Source: Gammaproteobacteria bacterium | Lineage (GTDB): Bacteria; Pseudomonadota; Gammaproteobacteria; Steroidobacterales; Woeseiaceae | NCBI GenBank assembly: GCA_030641695.1 | Contig: DAOWGY010000112.1 | Location: 1-22,240, forward strand | Direction: 5' to 3' | Length of the DNA: 22,240 bases | Shown here: positions 14,370 to 21,673 of the stretch, one piece after another | Layout: each line of letters starts with the position of its first letter | Position numbering within the stretch: position 1 is the stretch's first letter | Translations under genes and position numbers: made by a program | Notes under the pieces: model-generated | What the model was told of the DNA's origin: nothing | Seen by the model: the letters and a program-made list of their open reading frames with translations, nothing else | Databases searched by the model: none

Positions 14370-16001
14370 ATGAACAACACAGTCACTGTCGCGCTCGCCC
14401 AACTCGATCTGATCGTAGGTGATGTCGCTGGCAATAGCGCACGTATTCTCGACTATGCGACACGCGCCCGGGACGACCTGCAGGCTGACCTCGTTGTCTT
14501 TCCGGAACTCAGCATCTGCGGCTACCCGCCAGAGGACTTGTTGTTTCACGCCGGTCTCCGCATCTCCGTGGAACTGGCGCTAGACGAGATTCGCGATTCC
14601 GTAAAAGGCATCGCCGTGCTCGTGGGTTTCCCCGAGTACTATGAGGATCACATCTACAACAGTTGCGCCGTGTTTTCTGACGGCAAGACGCTTAGCCACT
14701 ATCGCAAGCGTTGTCTGCCGAACTACGCCGTTTTCGACGAGGAGAGATATTTCACCGCGGGCAAGGACGCTGCCGTATTTGCGCTCAATGGCATTCGTAT
14801 CGGCCTGACTATCTGTGAAGACGTGTGGCAGCAGGCTCCGATCGCGGCCGATCGTGCTGCAGGCGCCGAATGTGTCATTGCGATAAACGGCTCACCCTAC
14901 GAGACAAAGAGTCAGTACCACCGGGAAGAGGTAATCGCGGCGCGCGTCACGGAGGTCGGCATACCGATAATCTACCTGAACATGGTTGGGGGTCAGGACG
15001 AACTGGTGTTCGATGGTGGCTCCTTTGCCACGGCCGCCGATGGCGAAGTTCGATTCCGCGCGCCGCCGTTTGAAGAGGGAATGTACCGGCTGGTGCTGCA
15101 TGGCACGGGTGGCAGTGTTGAACTTGAATCCGACCAGGTCGCCGAATTGTTGGCGGATGAAGCGAGCGTCTATCGCGCTCTTGTTACCGGGACACGCGAC
15201 TACGTGCGTAAGCATGGGTTTCCCGGCGTCGTGCTGGGCCTGTCCGGTGGCATCGACTCGGCACTCGTGTTGACGGTCGCCTGCGACGCGATCGGTGCCG
15301 ACAAGGTGCGAGCGGTCATGATGCCGTTTCGGTACACGTCGACGATGAGCCAGGAAGACGCCGCCCGGCAGGCGGAATCGATGGGTGTGCGTTACGACGT
15401 AATTCCAATCGCGCCGATGTACGACGCAACCGTGCAACAACTCGAGACGATATTCCACGATCGCGAGGCGGACGTCACCGAGGAAAATATCCAGGCGCGA
15501 TGCCGGGGGCTGCTCCTGATGGCGATCTCGAACAAAACCGGCCGCATGTTGCTTACAACCGGTAACAAAAGCGAGATGGCGGTCGGTTACGCAACGCTTT
15601 ATGGCGATATGGCCGGCGGTTTCGCGCCGATAAAAGACTGTCGCAAGACGCTCGTGTATCAACTGGCGCGCTATCGCAACACGCTCGGCGAGGCGATTCC
15701 CGAGCGCGTAATCTCGCGCGAGCCATCTGCGGAACTGCGGCCAGGGCAGAAAGACAGTGATTCACTGCCCGATTACGACGTGCTTGACCCGATTCTCGAG
15801 GCATTCATCGAAGAGGATCTTTCCGTGGCGGAGATCACCGCCAGGGGGTTCGACCGTGACACGGTGTTGCGAGTGCTGGAAATGGTCAAGCGCAACGAGT
15901 ACAAGCGCCGTCAGGCGCCACCCGGAATTCGCATCAGCAGCCGTGCCTTCGGCCGCGACTGGCGCTATCCGATTACCTCCTGGTATCGCTTCCCCGGCTA
16001 G
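14370..16001 (+). CDS. nadE: Glutamine-dependent NAD+ synthetase
   Basis: NadE carries out the last step of NAD+ synthesis, amidating deamido-NAD+ with ATP and glutamine. The 543-residue product has two domains. An N-terminal nitrilase-type glutaminase has the triad E46 (FPELSICGYPPED), K113 (YRKRCLPNY) and C149 (LTICEDVW). A C-terminal synthetase has the ATP pyrophosphatase loop SGGIDSAL at 292-299 and TTGNKSEMAVGY further on. The two-domain length is typical of glutamine-using forms, whereas E. coli NadE is shorter and uses ammonia. It is the third gene of the sucCD operon. Its TAG shares the bases CTAG with the bamD stop on the other strand, a 3-base convergent overlap. Confidence 0.96.
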   Translation: MNNTVTVALAQLDLIVGDVAGNSARILDYATRARDDLQADLVVFPELSICGYPPEDLLFHAGLRISVELALDEIRDSVKGIAVLVGFPEYYEDHIYNSCAVFSDGKTLSHYRKRCLPNYAVFDEERYFTAGKDAAVFALNGIRIGLTICEDVWQQAPIAADRAAGAECVIAINGSPYETKSQYHREEVIAARVTEVGIPIIYLNMVGGQDELVFDGGSFATAADGEVRFRAPPFEEGMYRLVLHGTGGSVELESDQVAELLADEASVYRALVTGTRDYVRKHGFPGVVLGLSGGIDSALVLTVACDAIGADKVRAVMMPFRYTSTMSQEDAARQAESMGVRYDVIPIAPMYDATVQQLETIFHDREADVTEENIQARCRGLLLMAISNKTGRMLLTTGNKSEMAVGYATLYGDMAGGFAPIKDCRKTLVYQLARYRNTLGEAIPERVISREPSAELRPGQKDSDSLPDYDVLDPILEAFIEEDLSVAEITARGFDRDTVLRVLEMVKRNEYKRRQAPPGIRISSRAFGRDWRYPITSWYRFPG

Positions 16002-16777
16002 GAGTCCGGGAAATTCAATTGCAACACACGCTGTGCATCTGCGGCGAGGTCATCCATGCCGAGATGTTCGTAGGCGTCGATGAGGATACGCAACGACTCG
16101 TCATTGCTATCCGCACCGTTGTACGCCTCGAGCGCGTTCTTGGCGCGGTTGAGAGCGGCGACATAGGCACCGCGTCGCAGGTAATAGTCTGCAACAAAAT
16201 TCTCGTAGGCCGCGAGCCGGTTCTTCAGATACACCATGCGCTGTTCGGCGTCCGGCGCGTACTCGCTTGCGGGATAGCGCTCGACGAGACGCCGGAGGGA
16301 CTGGTAAGACTGGTCGACGTCTTTCGGCGGGCGCTTATTCGTGTCTTTGCGGAACCAGCGTTCAAACATGCCGGCCTCGTCCTGAAAATAGGACAGCGCC
16401 TTGATGTACAAGGCGTAATCAACCCGAGGGTGAATCGGATTCTCTCGCATGAAGGTATCCGCTGCCTCGATTGCGAGTTCCATGGAGCCGCTCTTGTAAT
16501 AAGCGTACATCAGGTCGAGTTGAATCTGCCGCGCTACGTCACTGAACGGGTAGCGCGCCTGAATTGCCTCGAGTATCTCGATGCCGCGGCGGTAGTTGCC
16601 GTTGTGAATCGAGGTCGTGGCCTGTTCGTAGGCATCCTGAAGGTCCTGAACGGCGTCGAACGTCTCCTCGTTGCCAGCACATGCCGCAAGCAGCGCGACG
16701 ACGCTGACCAGAATTGCCTGACGAGCCCGTCGCTGCAGGCATCGCAAGGTCTGCGGCGGGATTTGATATTTGTTCAT
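15998..16777 (-). CDS. bamD: Outer-membrane protein assembly factor BamD (TPR lipoprotein)
   Basis: BamD is the essential periplasmic lipoprotein of the BAM complex that, with BamA, inserts beta-barrel proteins into the outer membrane. The 259-residue product has a lipoprotein signal peptide ending in LAAC with the lipidated Cys at residue 33, preceded by an Arg-rich n-region. It continues with TPR-like repeats such as YEQATTSIHNGNYRRGIEIL, LMYAYYKSGSMELAIEAADTFM and VDYALYIKALSYFQ, the usual BamD order. The frame is open far upstream over rluD, but the ATG at 16775-16777 gives the proper signal peptide and length. It diverges from rluD across 55 bp, as in E. coli, and converges on nadE with overlapping stop codons. 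Confidence 0.95.
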   Translation of the reverse strand: MNKYQIPPQTLRCLQRRARQAILVSVVALLAACAGNEETFDAVQDLQDAYEQATTSIHNGNYRRGIEILEAIQARYPFSDVARQIQLDLMYAYYKSGSMELAIEAADTFMRENPIHPRVDYALYIKALSYFQDEAGMFERWFRKDTNKRPPKDVDQSYQSLRRLVERYPASEYAPDAEQRMVYLKNRLAAYENFVADYYLRRGAYVAALNRAKNALEAYNGADSNDESLRILIDAYEHLGMDDLAADAQRVLQLNFPDS

Positions 16778-16805
16778 GTTTTGTGCGGATCGAACCGAAT
16801 CGGCA

Positions 16806-16811
16806 AGTATA
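16806..16811 (-). promoter_or_regulatory. Candidate -10 element for bamD in the 55-bp bamD/rluD gap
   Basis: The minus strand reads TATACT here, a 5 of 6 match to TATAAT, about 28 bases before the bamD ATG. No convincing -35 box accompanies it. On the plus strand TATACC (16808-16813) overlaps it and could serve rluD, so the two promoters may compete. Confidence 0.2.
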
Positions 16812-16832
16812 CCGTAAACTCCATTAGCGACG

Positions 16833-17786
16833 ATGACCGAGCATAGAACCCAGCACAGCACACGGATCCCTGACGAACTCGCTGGCCAGAGGTTGGACCA
16901 GGCGCTCGCGCAGATGTTTCCCGAGTATTCCCGCAGCCGCCTGAAGGCGTGGCTGTTGGATGGCTCGGTCCTGGTTGACGGCGATGTCCGGCGACCGCGT
17001 GACCGGGTCGACGGTGGTGAACGCGTGGAATTGACGGTCAAAGCCGAGGTTGCCGTGCGTGCGGCGCCGGAACTAATCTCATTCGACATCGTGTTCGAGG
17101 ACGATGCGCTGCTGGTGGTCAATAAGCCCGCAGGCCTGGTAGTGCACCCGGGAGCGGGCAACGCCGCAGGCACATTGATGAATGGCCTTTTGTACCACGC
17201 GCCGCTCTTGCAGGAGCTGCCGCGCGCCGGGATTATCCACCGGCTCGACAAGGACACGAGCGGCCTGTTGCTCGTGGCGAAGACGCTGCCAGCGCACACG
17301 ACTTTGGTGCGGCGCCTCGCCGATCGAGAGATATCGCGGCAATACCTGGCCGTTTGCAATGGCGTGCTGACCGGCGGCGGCACGATCGACGCCCCGATTG
17401 CCAGGCACCGCGTCGACCGCAAACGCATGGCCATCAATGACAAGGGCAAGCCAGCCGTGACGCATTACACGGTCATTGAGCGGTTTCGGGCGCACACGTA
17501 TATAAGAGTCGTCCTGGACACCGGCCGCACGCACCAGATTCGCGTGCATTTTGCCCATCGCCGGCACGCTTTGCTCGGCGATCCTGTCTATGGTGGCCGT
17601 CTCGCTTTGCCGGCGGGCGCGTCGGCCGAACTGGTGGCGACTCTCAGGGCTTTCAAGCGTCAGGCATTACATGCGTCGCGGCTCGAACTCGCACATCCCG
17701 TGAGCGATGAGAGCTTGTGCTTTGAGGCTCCGCCGCCCGCGGACTTCGATCAACTCCTGCTGACGTTACGAGAGGACACGCCGTGA
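16833..17786 (+). CDS. rluD: 23S rRNA pseudouridine(1911/1915/1917) synthase
   Basis: RluD makes three pseudouridines in helix 69 of 23S rRNA, important for ribosome assembly and release. The 317-residue product has an N-terminal S4-like RNA-binding domain (GQRLDQALAQMFPEYSRSRLKAWL, in two parts from 18 to 41; DGSVLVDG) and the RluA-type catalytic domain. The active-site block HRLDKDTSGLLLVAK includes the catalytic D139, the same number as in E. coli RluD; NKPAGLVVHPG (97-107) and TGRTHQIRVHF are also family motifs. The ATG at 16833 starts just after the divergent bamD promoter gap. Its stop overlaps the GTG start of pgeF by 4 bp. Confidence 0.95.
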   Translation: MTEHRTQHSTRIPDELAGQRLDQALAQMFPEYSRSRLKAWLLDGSVLVDGDVRRPRDRVDGGERVELTVKAEVAVRAAPELISFDIVFEDDALLVVNKPAGLVVHPGAGNAAGTLMNGLLYHAPLLQELPRAGIIHRLDKDTSGLLLVAKTLPAHTTLVRRLADREISRQYLAVCNGVLTGGGTIDAPIARHRVDRKRMAINDKGKPAVTHYTVIERFRAHTYIRVVLDTGRTHQIRVHFAHRRHALLGDPVYGGRLALPAGASAELVATLRAFKRQALHASRLELAHPVSDESLCFEAPPPADFDQLLLTLREDTP

Positions 17787-18517
17787 GCGGGAGCTGGATT
17801 CACGCAGACTGGCCGGCGTCGGACAATATCGTTGCCGGCTCGACGACGCGGACCGGCGGCATCAGCGAAGGCGACTACGAGTCTCTGAATCTCGGTGCCC
17901 ATGTAGGCGACGATGCAAAATCTGTTGCGGAGAACCGGCGGCGGTTCCTGGAGATGTGTGGTCTCCCGTCCGAACCTGCATGGCTGAACCAGGTGCATGG
18001 AACGACGGTGTACGTGCCGGGCGACAGCACTGTGCCTGAAGCCGACGCCGCGATCGGTCGCAGAGCCGGCGATACGGTTGCCGTGTTGACGGCCGATTGC
18101 CTGCCGATATTGTTGTGCTCGGCCGATGGCAACGAGATCGCCGCACTCCACTGTGGCTGGCGCGGACTTGCGGCGGGCATTGTCGCGGCTACCGTAATGC
18201 GATTGCAGACGGCGCCCGCGAAGTTGATCGCCTGGCTGGGGCCTGCGATTTCGCAACCGGCATTCGAGGTCGGCAGCGAGGTTCGTGCGGTATTCGTCGC
18301 GCTGGATGCCCGCGCAGAGACGTGTTTCGAGGCGAACGAGCGCGGCCGCTGGCAGGCGGATCTGTATGCACTGGGACGGCAACACCTGCAGGCCGCGGGG
18401 GTGGACGCTATCTACGGCGGCGGATCGTGCACCTTCGCTGAAAGCGAGCGCTTTTTCTCTTATCGGCGTGGCGGGCAGTGTGGCCGCATGGCGACATTCA
18501 TTCACCGCCGACGCTGA
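17783..18517 (+). CDS. pgeF: YfiH/PgeF-family purine nucleoside phosphorylase or peptidoglycan-editing factor (laccase-domain protein)
   Basis: This multicopper-oxidase-like protein family (DUF152, YfiH) is known in E. coli to prevent misincorporation during peptidoglycan precursor synthesis, and homologues have purine nucleoside phosphorylase or adenosine deaminase activity. The 244-residue product shows the metal-binding residues of the family: H72 in NQVHGTTV, C106 in LTADCLPILL and H123 in ALHCGWRGLAAG. The C-terminal GGGSCTFAESERFFSYRR block is also typical. It starts with GTG, overlapping the rluD TGA, so rluD and pgeF are translationally coupled. A REP-like palindrome begins 5 bp after its stop and may act as the 3' end of the transcript. 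Confidence 0.93.
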   Translation: MSGSWIHADWPASDNIVAGSTTRTGGISEGDYESLNLGAHVGDDAKSVAENRRRFLEMCGLPSEPAWLNQVHGTTVYVPGDSTVPEADAAIGRRAGDTVAVLTADCLPILLCSADGNEIAALHCGWRGLAAGIVAATVMRLQTAPAKLIAWLGPAISQPAFEVGSEVRAVFVALDARAETCFEANERGRWQADLYALGRQHLQAAGVDAIYGGGSCTFAESERFFSYRRGGQCGRMATFIHRRR

Positions 18518-18522
18518 ATCTG

Positions 18523-18585
18523 GCTGTTGGAGCGCTTCTCGAAGCGCGACCTGCCCAATCGCGCTTCGAGAAGCGCTCCAACAGC
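18523..18585. repeat. REPIN-like nested palindrome, copy A (between pgeF and clpB)
   Basis: Two perfect 27-bp arms (18523-18549 and 18559-18585) are separated by a 9-base spacer. Each arm is a REP-like unit: a GTTGG head followed by its own hairpin, GCGCTTC-TC-GAAGCGC, then GA. The element can thus form one long hairpin or two small ones. The form resembles the GTAGGAGCG...CGCGA REP units of pseudomonads and Xanthomonadales. A sister copy lies at 21229-21285. There is no following T-run, so it is not a simple intrinsic terminator. Confidence 0.92.
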
Positions 18586-18612
18586 TTGAAAACACTGCAT
18601 CAGACGCAATCT
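18585..18612 (+). promoter_or_regulatory. Candidate sigma-32 (heat-shock) promoter of clpB
   Basis: CTTGAAA at 18585-18591 is an exact match to the sigma-32 -35 consensus. After a 13-base spacer, CGCAATCT (18605-18612) matches the CCCCATNT -10 in most positions. Transcription would start near 18620, about 25 bases before the clpB ATG and ahead of its AGGGG ribosome site (18634-18638). The first base of the -35 is the last base of the REPIN-like palindrome. Confidence 0.5.
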
Positions 18613-18644
18613 CGGAGTGAGTTTTCGGATATCAGGGGCGTGCC

Positions 18645-21224
18645 ATGCGTCTGGACAAATTGACCAGCAAGTTTCAGCTCGCACTCGCGGACGCGCAGTC
18701 GCTCGCGATCGGCCAGGATCATCAGTTCATCGAACCCGTGCATGTCATGGTCGCTTTGCTCGACCAGCAGGGTGGCACGGTACGTGGTCTCCTGACCAAA
18801 TCCGGTGCCAACGTGAACCTGTTGCGTTCGCAGCTCGGGGACGCGATCGACAGATTGTCGAAAGTCGAGGGCACGGGTGGCGACGTTCATTTCGGCAATG
18901 ACCTCGGCAAGCTCTTCAACATCACCGACAAGCTCGCGCAACAGCGCGACGACCAGTACATCTCGAGCGAGCTTTTCGTACTGGCCGCGATGGACGACAA
19001 ATCGCCGCTCAGAAACCTGTTCGAGCAGGCGGGCGTGGTGCGCGGTGCGGTGGAAAAGGCCATCGACGATCTGCGCGGTGGACAACAGGTCGACGACCCC
19101 AATGCGGAGGACACGCGCCAGGCACTCGAGCGCTACACCATAGACCTGACCGAGTGTGCGGAGCAGGGCAAGCTCGATCCGATCGTTGGCCGGGACGAGG
19201 AAATCCGGCGCACGATCCAGATTCTGCAGCGCCGAACCAAGAACAACCCGGTGCTCATCGGCGCGCCCGGCGTCGGCAAGACGGCCATCGTGGAAGGTCT
19301 CGCTCAGCGTATCGTCAATAACGAAGTCCCGGAGGGCCTGCGCGGCAAGCGCATCCTCTCGCTCGACATGGGCGCCCTGATCGCGGGCGCCAAGTTCCGC
19401 GGCGAATTCGAGGAACGACTGAAAGCCGTGCTCAACGATCTCGCGAAACAGGAAGGCCAGATCATCCTGTTCATTGACGAGCTGCATACCATGGTGGGCG
19501 CGGGCAAAGCCGAGGGTTCGATGGATGCGGGCAATATGCTGAAGCCGGCACTTGCGAGAGGAGAGTTGCATTGCGTGGGCGCGACGACACTCGATGAGTA
19601 CCGCAAGTACCTTGAAAAAGATGCCGCACTCGAGCGTCGTTTCCAGAAGGTGCTCGTCAACGAGCCGACTGTCGAAGATACGATCGCGATCCTGCGCGGA
19701 CTCAAAGAGCGTTACGAAGTTCATCACGGCGTCGAGATTACGGACCCCGCAATCGTTGCCGCGGCGACCCTGTCGCATCGTTACATCAGCGATCGTCAGC
19801 TTCCTGACAAGGCGATCGACCTCGTTGACGAGGCTGCGTCACGCATTCGCATCGAAATCGATTCGAAGCCCGAGGAGATGGACCGGCTCGAGCGCCGCAT
19901 CATTCAGCTGAAGATCGAGCGGGAAGCATTGAAAAAGGAATCGGACGAGGCATCGAAAAAGCGTCTCGGCGACCTGGAGTCACAGCTCGGAGAGCTCGAG
20001 CGTGAGTTCGCCGACCTCGAAGAGATCTGGAAGGCTGAAAAAGCGGCGATGCAGGGCACGGCGCACGTCAAGGAAGAACTCGAACGCGCCCGCCTCGAGC
20101 TGGAGACGGCGCACCGCGCGAACGACCTGGCGCGGATGTCGGAGTTGCAGTACGGCCGCATCCCGGAACTCGAAAAGCAACTCGAGGAGGCCGCAAACGC
20201 CGAGCACCAGGAAACGACCTTGTTGCGCAACAATGTGACCGACGAGGAAGTGGCGGAAATCGTCTCCAAGTGGACTGGCATCCCGGTATCCAAGATGCTC
20301 GAGGGCGAAAAGGACAAGCTGTTGCAGATGGAGGACGTCGTGCAGCAGCGCGTTGTGGGGCAGGAAGAAGCGGTGACGGCTGTTGCCAACGCAATCCGGC
20401 GATCGCGCGCCGGCCTCTCCGACCCGCGCCGGCCTATTGGCTCATTCCTGTTCCTCGGGCCGACCGGTGTCGGCAAGACCGAACTGACGAAGGCACTCGC
20501 GAACTTCATGTTCGATACCGACGATGCAATGGTACGCCTCGACATGTCGGAGTTCATGGAGAAGCACTCGGTGGCACGGCTCATCGGGGCACCGCCGGGC
20601 TACGTCGGTTACGAGGAGGGCGGCTACCTGACCGAAGCCGTGCGTCGCCGGCCTTATTCGGTGATCCTGCTCGACGAAGTCGAGAAAGCGCATCCCGATG
20701 TGTTCAACGTGCTGCTGCAGGTGTTGGACGATGGCCGACTGACCGATGGCCAGGGACGCACCGTCGACTTTCGCAATAGCGTCATCATCATGACCTCAAA
20801 CCTCGGCTCGCAGATGATTCAGGAAATGGCCGGCGAGGAAAACTACGATGCGATGAAAAATGCCATCATGGACGTCGTGGGGCAGCACTTCCGGCCGGAA
20901 TTCATCAATCGCGTCGACGACGTGGTCGTGTTCCATCCGCTCGGCCGCGAGCACATTCGCAAAATCGTCGATATTCAACTCGGTTACCTGCGCGACCGTC
21001 TTGCCGAGCGGGACATGCGCATTCGCTTGTCCGATGAGGCGCGCGACAGACTTGCCGACGCGGGATTCGACCCCGTGTATGGCGCGAGGCCGCTGCGGCG
21101 TGCAATCCAGCAACAGGTCGAGAATCCGCTGGCGCAGGAGATTCTGCAGGGCAAATTCAAACCGGGCGACCTCATCGAGGTCGGCGTAGACCAGGATCGC
21201 CTCGAATTTCAGAACGCCGCGTAG
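18645..21224 (+). CDS. clpB: ATP-dependent disaggregase chaperone ClpB
   Basis: ClpB is a hexameric AAA+ machine that threads aggregated proteins through its pore with DnaK help. The 859-residue product (E. coli 857) has an N-terminal Clp repeat domain (about 1-145). NBD1 has Walker A GAPGVGKT (206-213), Walker B ILFIDE (274-279), pore loop KFRG (F251) and Arg fingers R331-R332. The coiled-coil middle domain (about 409-525) marks ClpB rather than ClpA. NBD2 has Walker A GPTGVGKT (605-612), pore loop GYVGYEEGG (652-660) and Walker B VILLDEVE (673-680). The ATG has AGGGG 6 bp upstream. A heat-shock promoter candidate precedes it, and REPIN-like palindromes flank the gene on both sides. No GTG is present at codon 149, the E. 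coli internal start. Confidence 0.98.
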   Translation: MRLDKLTSKFQLALADAQSLAIGQDHQFIEPVHVMVALLDQQGGTVRGLLTKSGANVNLLRSQLGDAIDRLSKVEGTGGDVHFGNDLGKLFNITDKLAQQRDDQYISSELFVLAAMDDKSPLRNLFEQAGVVRGAVEKAIDDLRGGQQVDDPNAEDTRQALERYTIDLTECAEQGKLDPIVGRDEEIRRTIQILQRRTKNNPVLIGAPGVGKTAIVEGLAQRIVNNEVPEGLRGKRILSLDMGALIAGAKFRGEFEERLKAVLNDLAKQEGQIILFIDELHTMVGAGKAEGSMDAGNMLKPALARGELHCVGATTLDEYRKYLEKDAALERRFQKVLVNEPTVEDTIAILRGLKERYEVHHGVEITDPAIVAAATLSHRYISDRQLPDKAIDLVDEAASRIRIEIDSKPEEMDRLERRIIQLKIEREALKKESDEASKKRLGDLESQLGELEREFADLEEIWKAEKAAMQGTAHVKEELERARLELETAHRANDLARMSELQYGRIPELEKQLEEAANAEHQETTLLRNNVTDEEVAEIVSKWTGIPVSKMLEGEKDKLLQMEDVVQQRVVGQEEAVTAVANAIRRSRAGLSDPRRPIGSFLFLGPTGVGKTELTKALANFMFDTDDAMVRLDMSEFMEKHSVARLIGAPPGYVGYEEGGYLTEAVRRRPYSVILLDEVEKAHPDVFNVLLQVLDDGRLTDGQGRTVDFRNSVIIMTSNLGSQMIQEMAGEENYDAMKNAIMDVVGQHFRPEFINRVDDVVVFHPLGREHIRKIVDIQLGYLRDRLAERDMRIRLSDEARDRLADAGFDPVYGARPLRRAIQQQVENPLAQEILQGKFKPGDLIEVGVDQDRLEFQNAA

Positions 21225-21228
21225 GTTT

Positions 21229-21285
21229 GTTGGAGCGCCTCTCGAGGCGCGACCGTGACAATCGCGCCTCGAGAGGCGCTCCAAC
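21229..21285. repeat. REPIN-like nested palindrome, copy B (after clpB)
   Basis: Perfect 24-bp arms (21229-21252 and 21262-21285) flank a 9-base spacer, the same layout as copy A. Each arm holds the hairpin GCGCCTC-TC-GAGGCGC. Compared with copy A, T to C and A to G changes occur on both sides of each stem, so all pairing is kept. It begins 4 bp after the clpB stop and may protect or end the clpB mRNA. Confidence 0.92.
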
Positions 21286-21312
21286 CGGTCGCTCTTGCTG
21301 TTTGGCTGTGAC

Positions 21313-21318
21313 TATAAT
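21313..21318 (+). promoter_or_regulatory. Candidate -10 element for the FmdB-DUF502 genes
   Basis: A perfect TATAAT lies 25 bases before the ATG of the zinc-ribbon gene and ahead of its GGAGAG ribosome site. No good -35 hexamer is visible at 16-18 bp, partly because the REPIN-like palindrome ends at 21285. The start of transcription would be near 21325. Confidence 0.4.
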
Positions 21319-21343
21319 GTGCGGGATTTGACGGAGAGAGTGA

Positions 21344-21664
21344 ATGCCAATTTACGGCTACATCTGCAAGAGCTGCGAGCACACGCTCGATGCATTGCAG
21401 AAAATATCCGACGATCAGCTCGTTTACTGTCCCGATTGTGGTGAGCCGCAATTGAAGCGACAGCTGTCGGCGCCACGCTTCCGTCTCAAGGGCAAAGGCT
21501 GGTACGAGACCGACTTCAAGAAAGACAATCAACGTAATCTCCATGGTGACAAGGAGCCGGCGAAGAAAGGCGACAAGAAGGTTGACAGTTCAAGTGACAA
21601 GAAATCCAGCAAGGCAAGCTCGACCGAGGGATCAAAGTCGAAGCCCAAAGCCAGTAGTGGCTAG
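21344..21664 (+). CDS. FmdB-family zinc-ribbon protein
   Basis: The 106-residue product begins MPIYGYICKSCEHTLDALQK, the FmdB/CxxC_CxxC_SSSS signature. Four cysteines (C8, C11, C29, C32) in CKSC and CPDC form the expected zinc ribbon, followed by the usual L.R..SAP.F..KG.GWYETD block. The tail from about residue 69 is low in complexity, made mostly of Lys, Ser, Asp and Gly, and is probably disordered. The family is proposed to be regulatory but its function is not established. GGAGAG precedes the ATG by a suitable distance. The DUF502 gene follows after 9 bp. In several gammaproteobacteria this pair precedes aspS, which could lie beyond the window. Confidence 0.92.
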   Translation: MPIYGYICKSCEHTLDALQKISDDQLVYCPDCGEPQLKRQLSAPRFRLKGKGWYETDFKKDNQRNLHGDKEPAKKGDKKVDSSSDKKSSKASSTEGSKSKPKASSG

Positions 21665-21673
21665 ACACATCGC

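Noticed and set aside
16778..17449. Upstream extension of the bamD frame across rluD (483-residue version)
   Set aside because: The extension is antisense to the well-supported rluD; the ATG at 16777 gives a proper lipoprotein signal peptide.
18523..18585. Palindrome A as an ordinary rho-independent terminator for pgeF
   Set aside because: There is no T-run after the stem, the arms contain their own hairpins, and a near-identical element occurs after clpB, all of which fit a repeat element better.
17750..18595. Minus-strand open frame (281 residues) opposite pgeF
   Set aside because: It is antisense to pgeF and runs into the palindromic repeat; no domain is recognisable.
19395..19398. ClpB pore loop with Phe at residue 251 instead of the E. 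coli Tyr
   Set aside because: KFRG is common in ClpB of other gammaproteobacteria and keeps an aromatic residue, so it is not notable.
18600..19778. Long minus-strand open frame (392 residues) opposite clpB
   Set aside because: It mirrors clpB codons in a GC-rich gene and shows no recognisable domain; clpB is certain.
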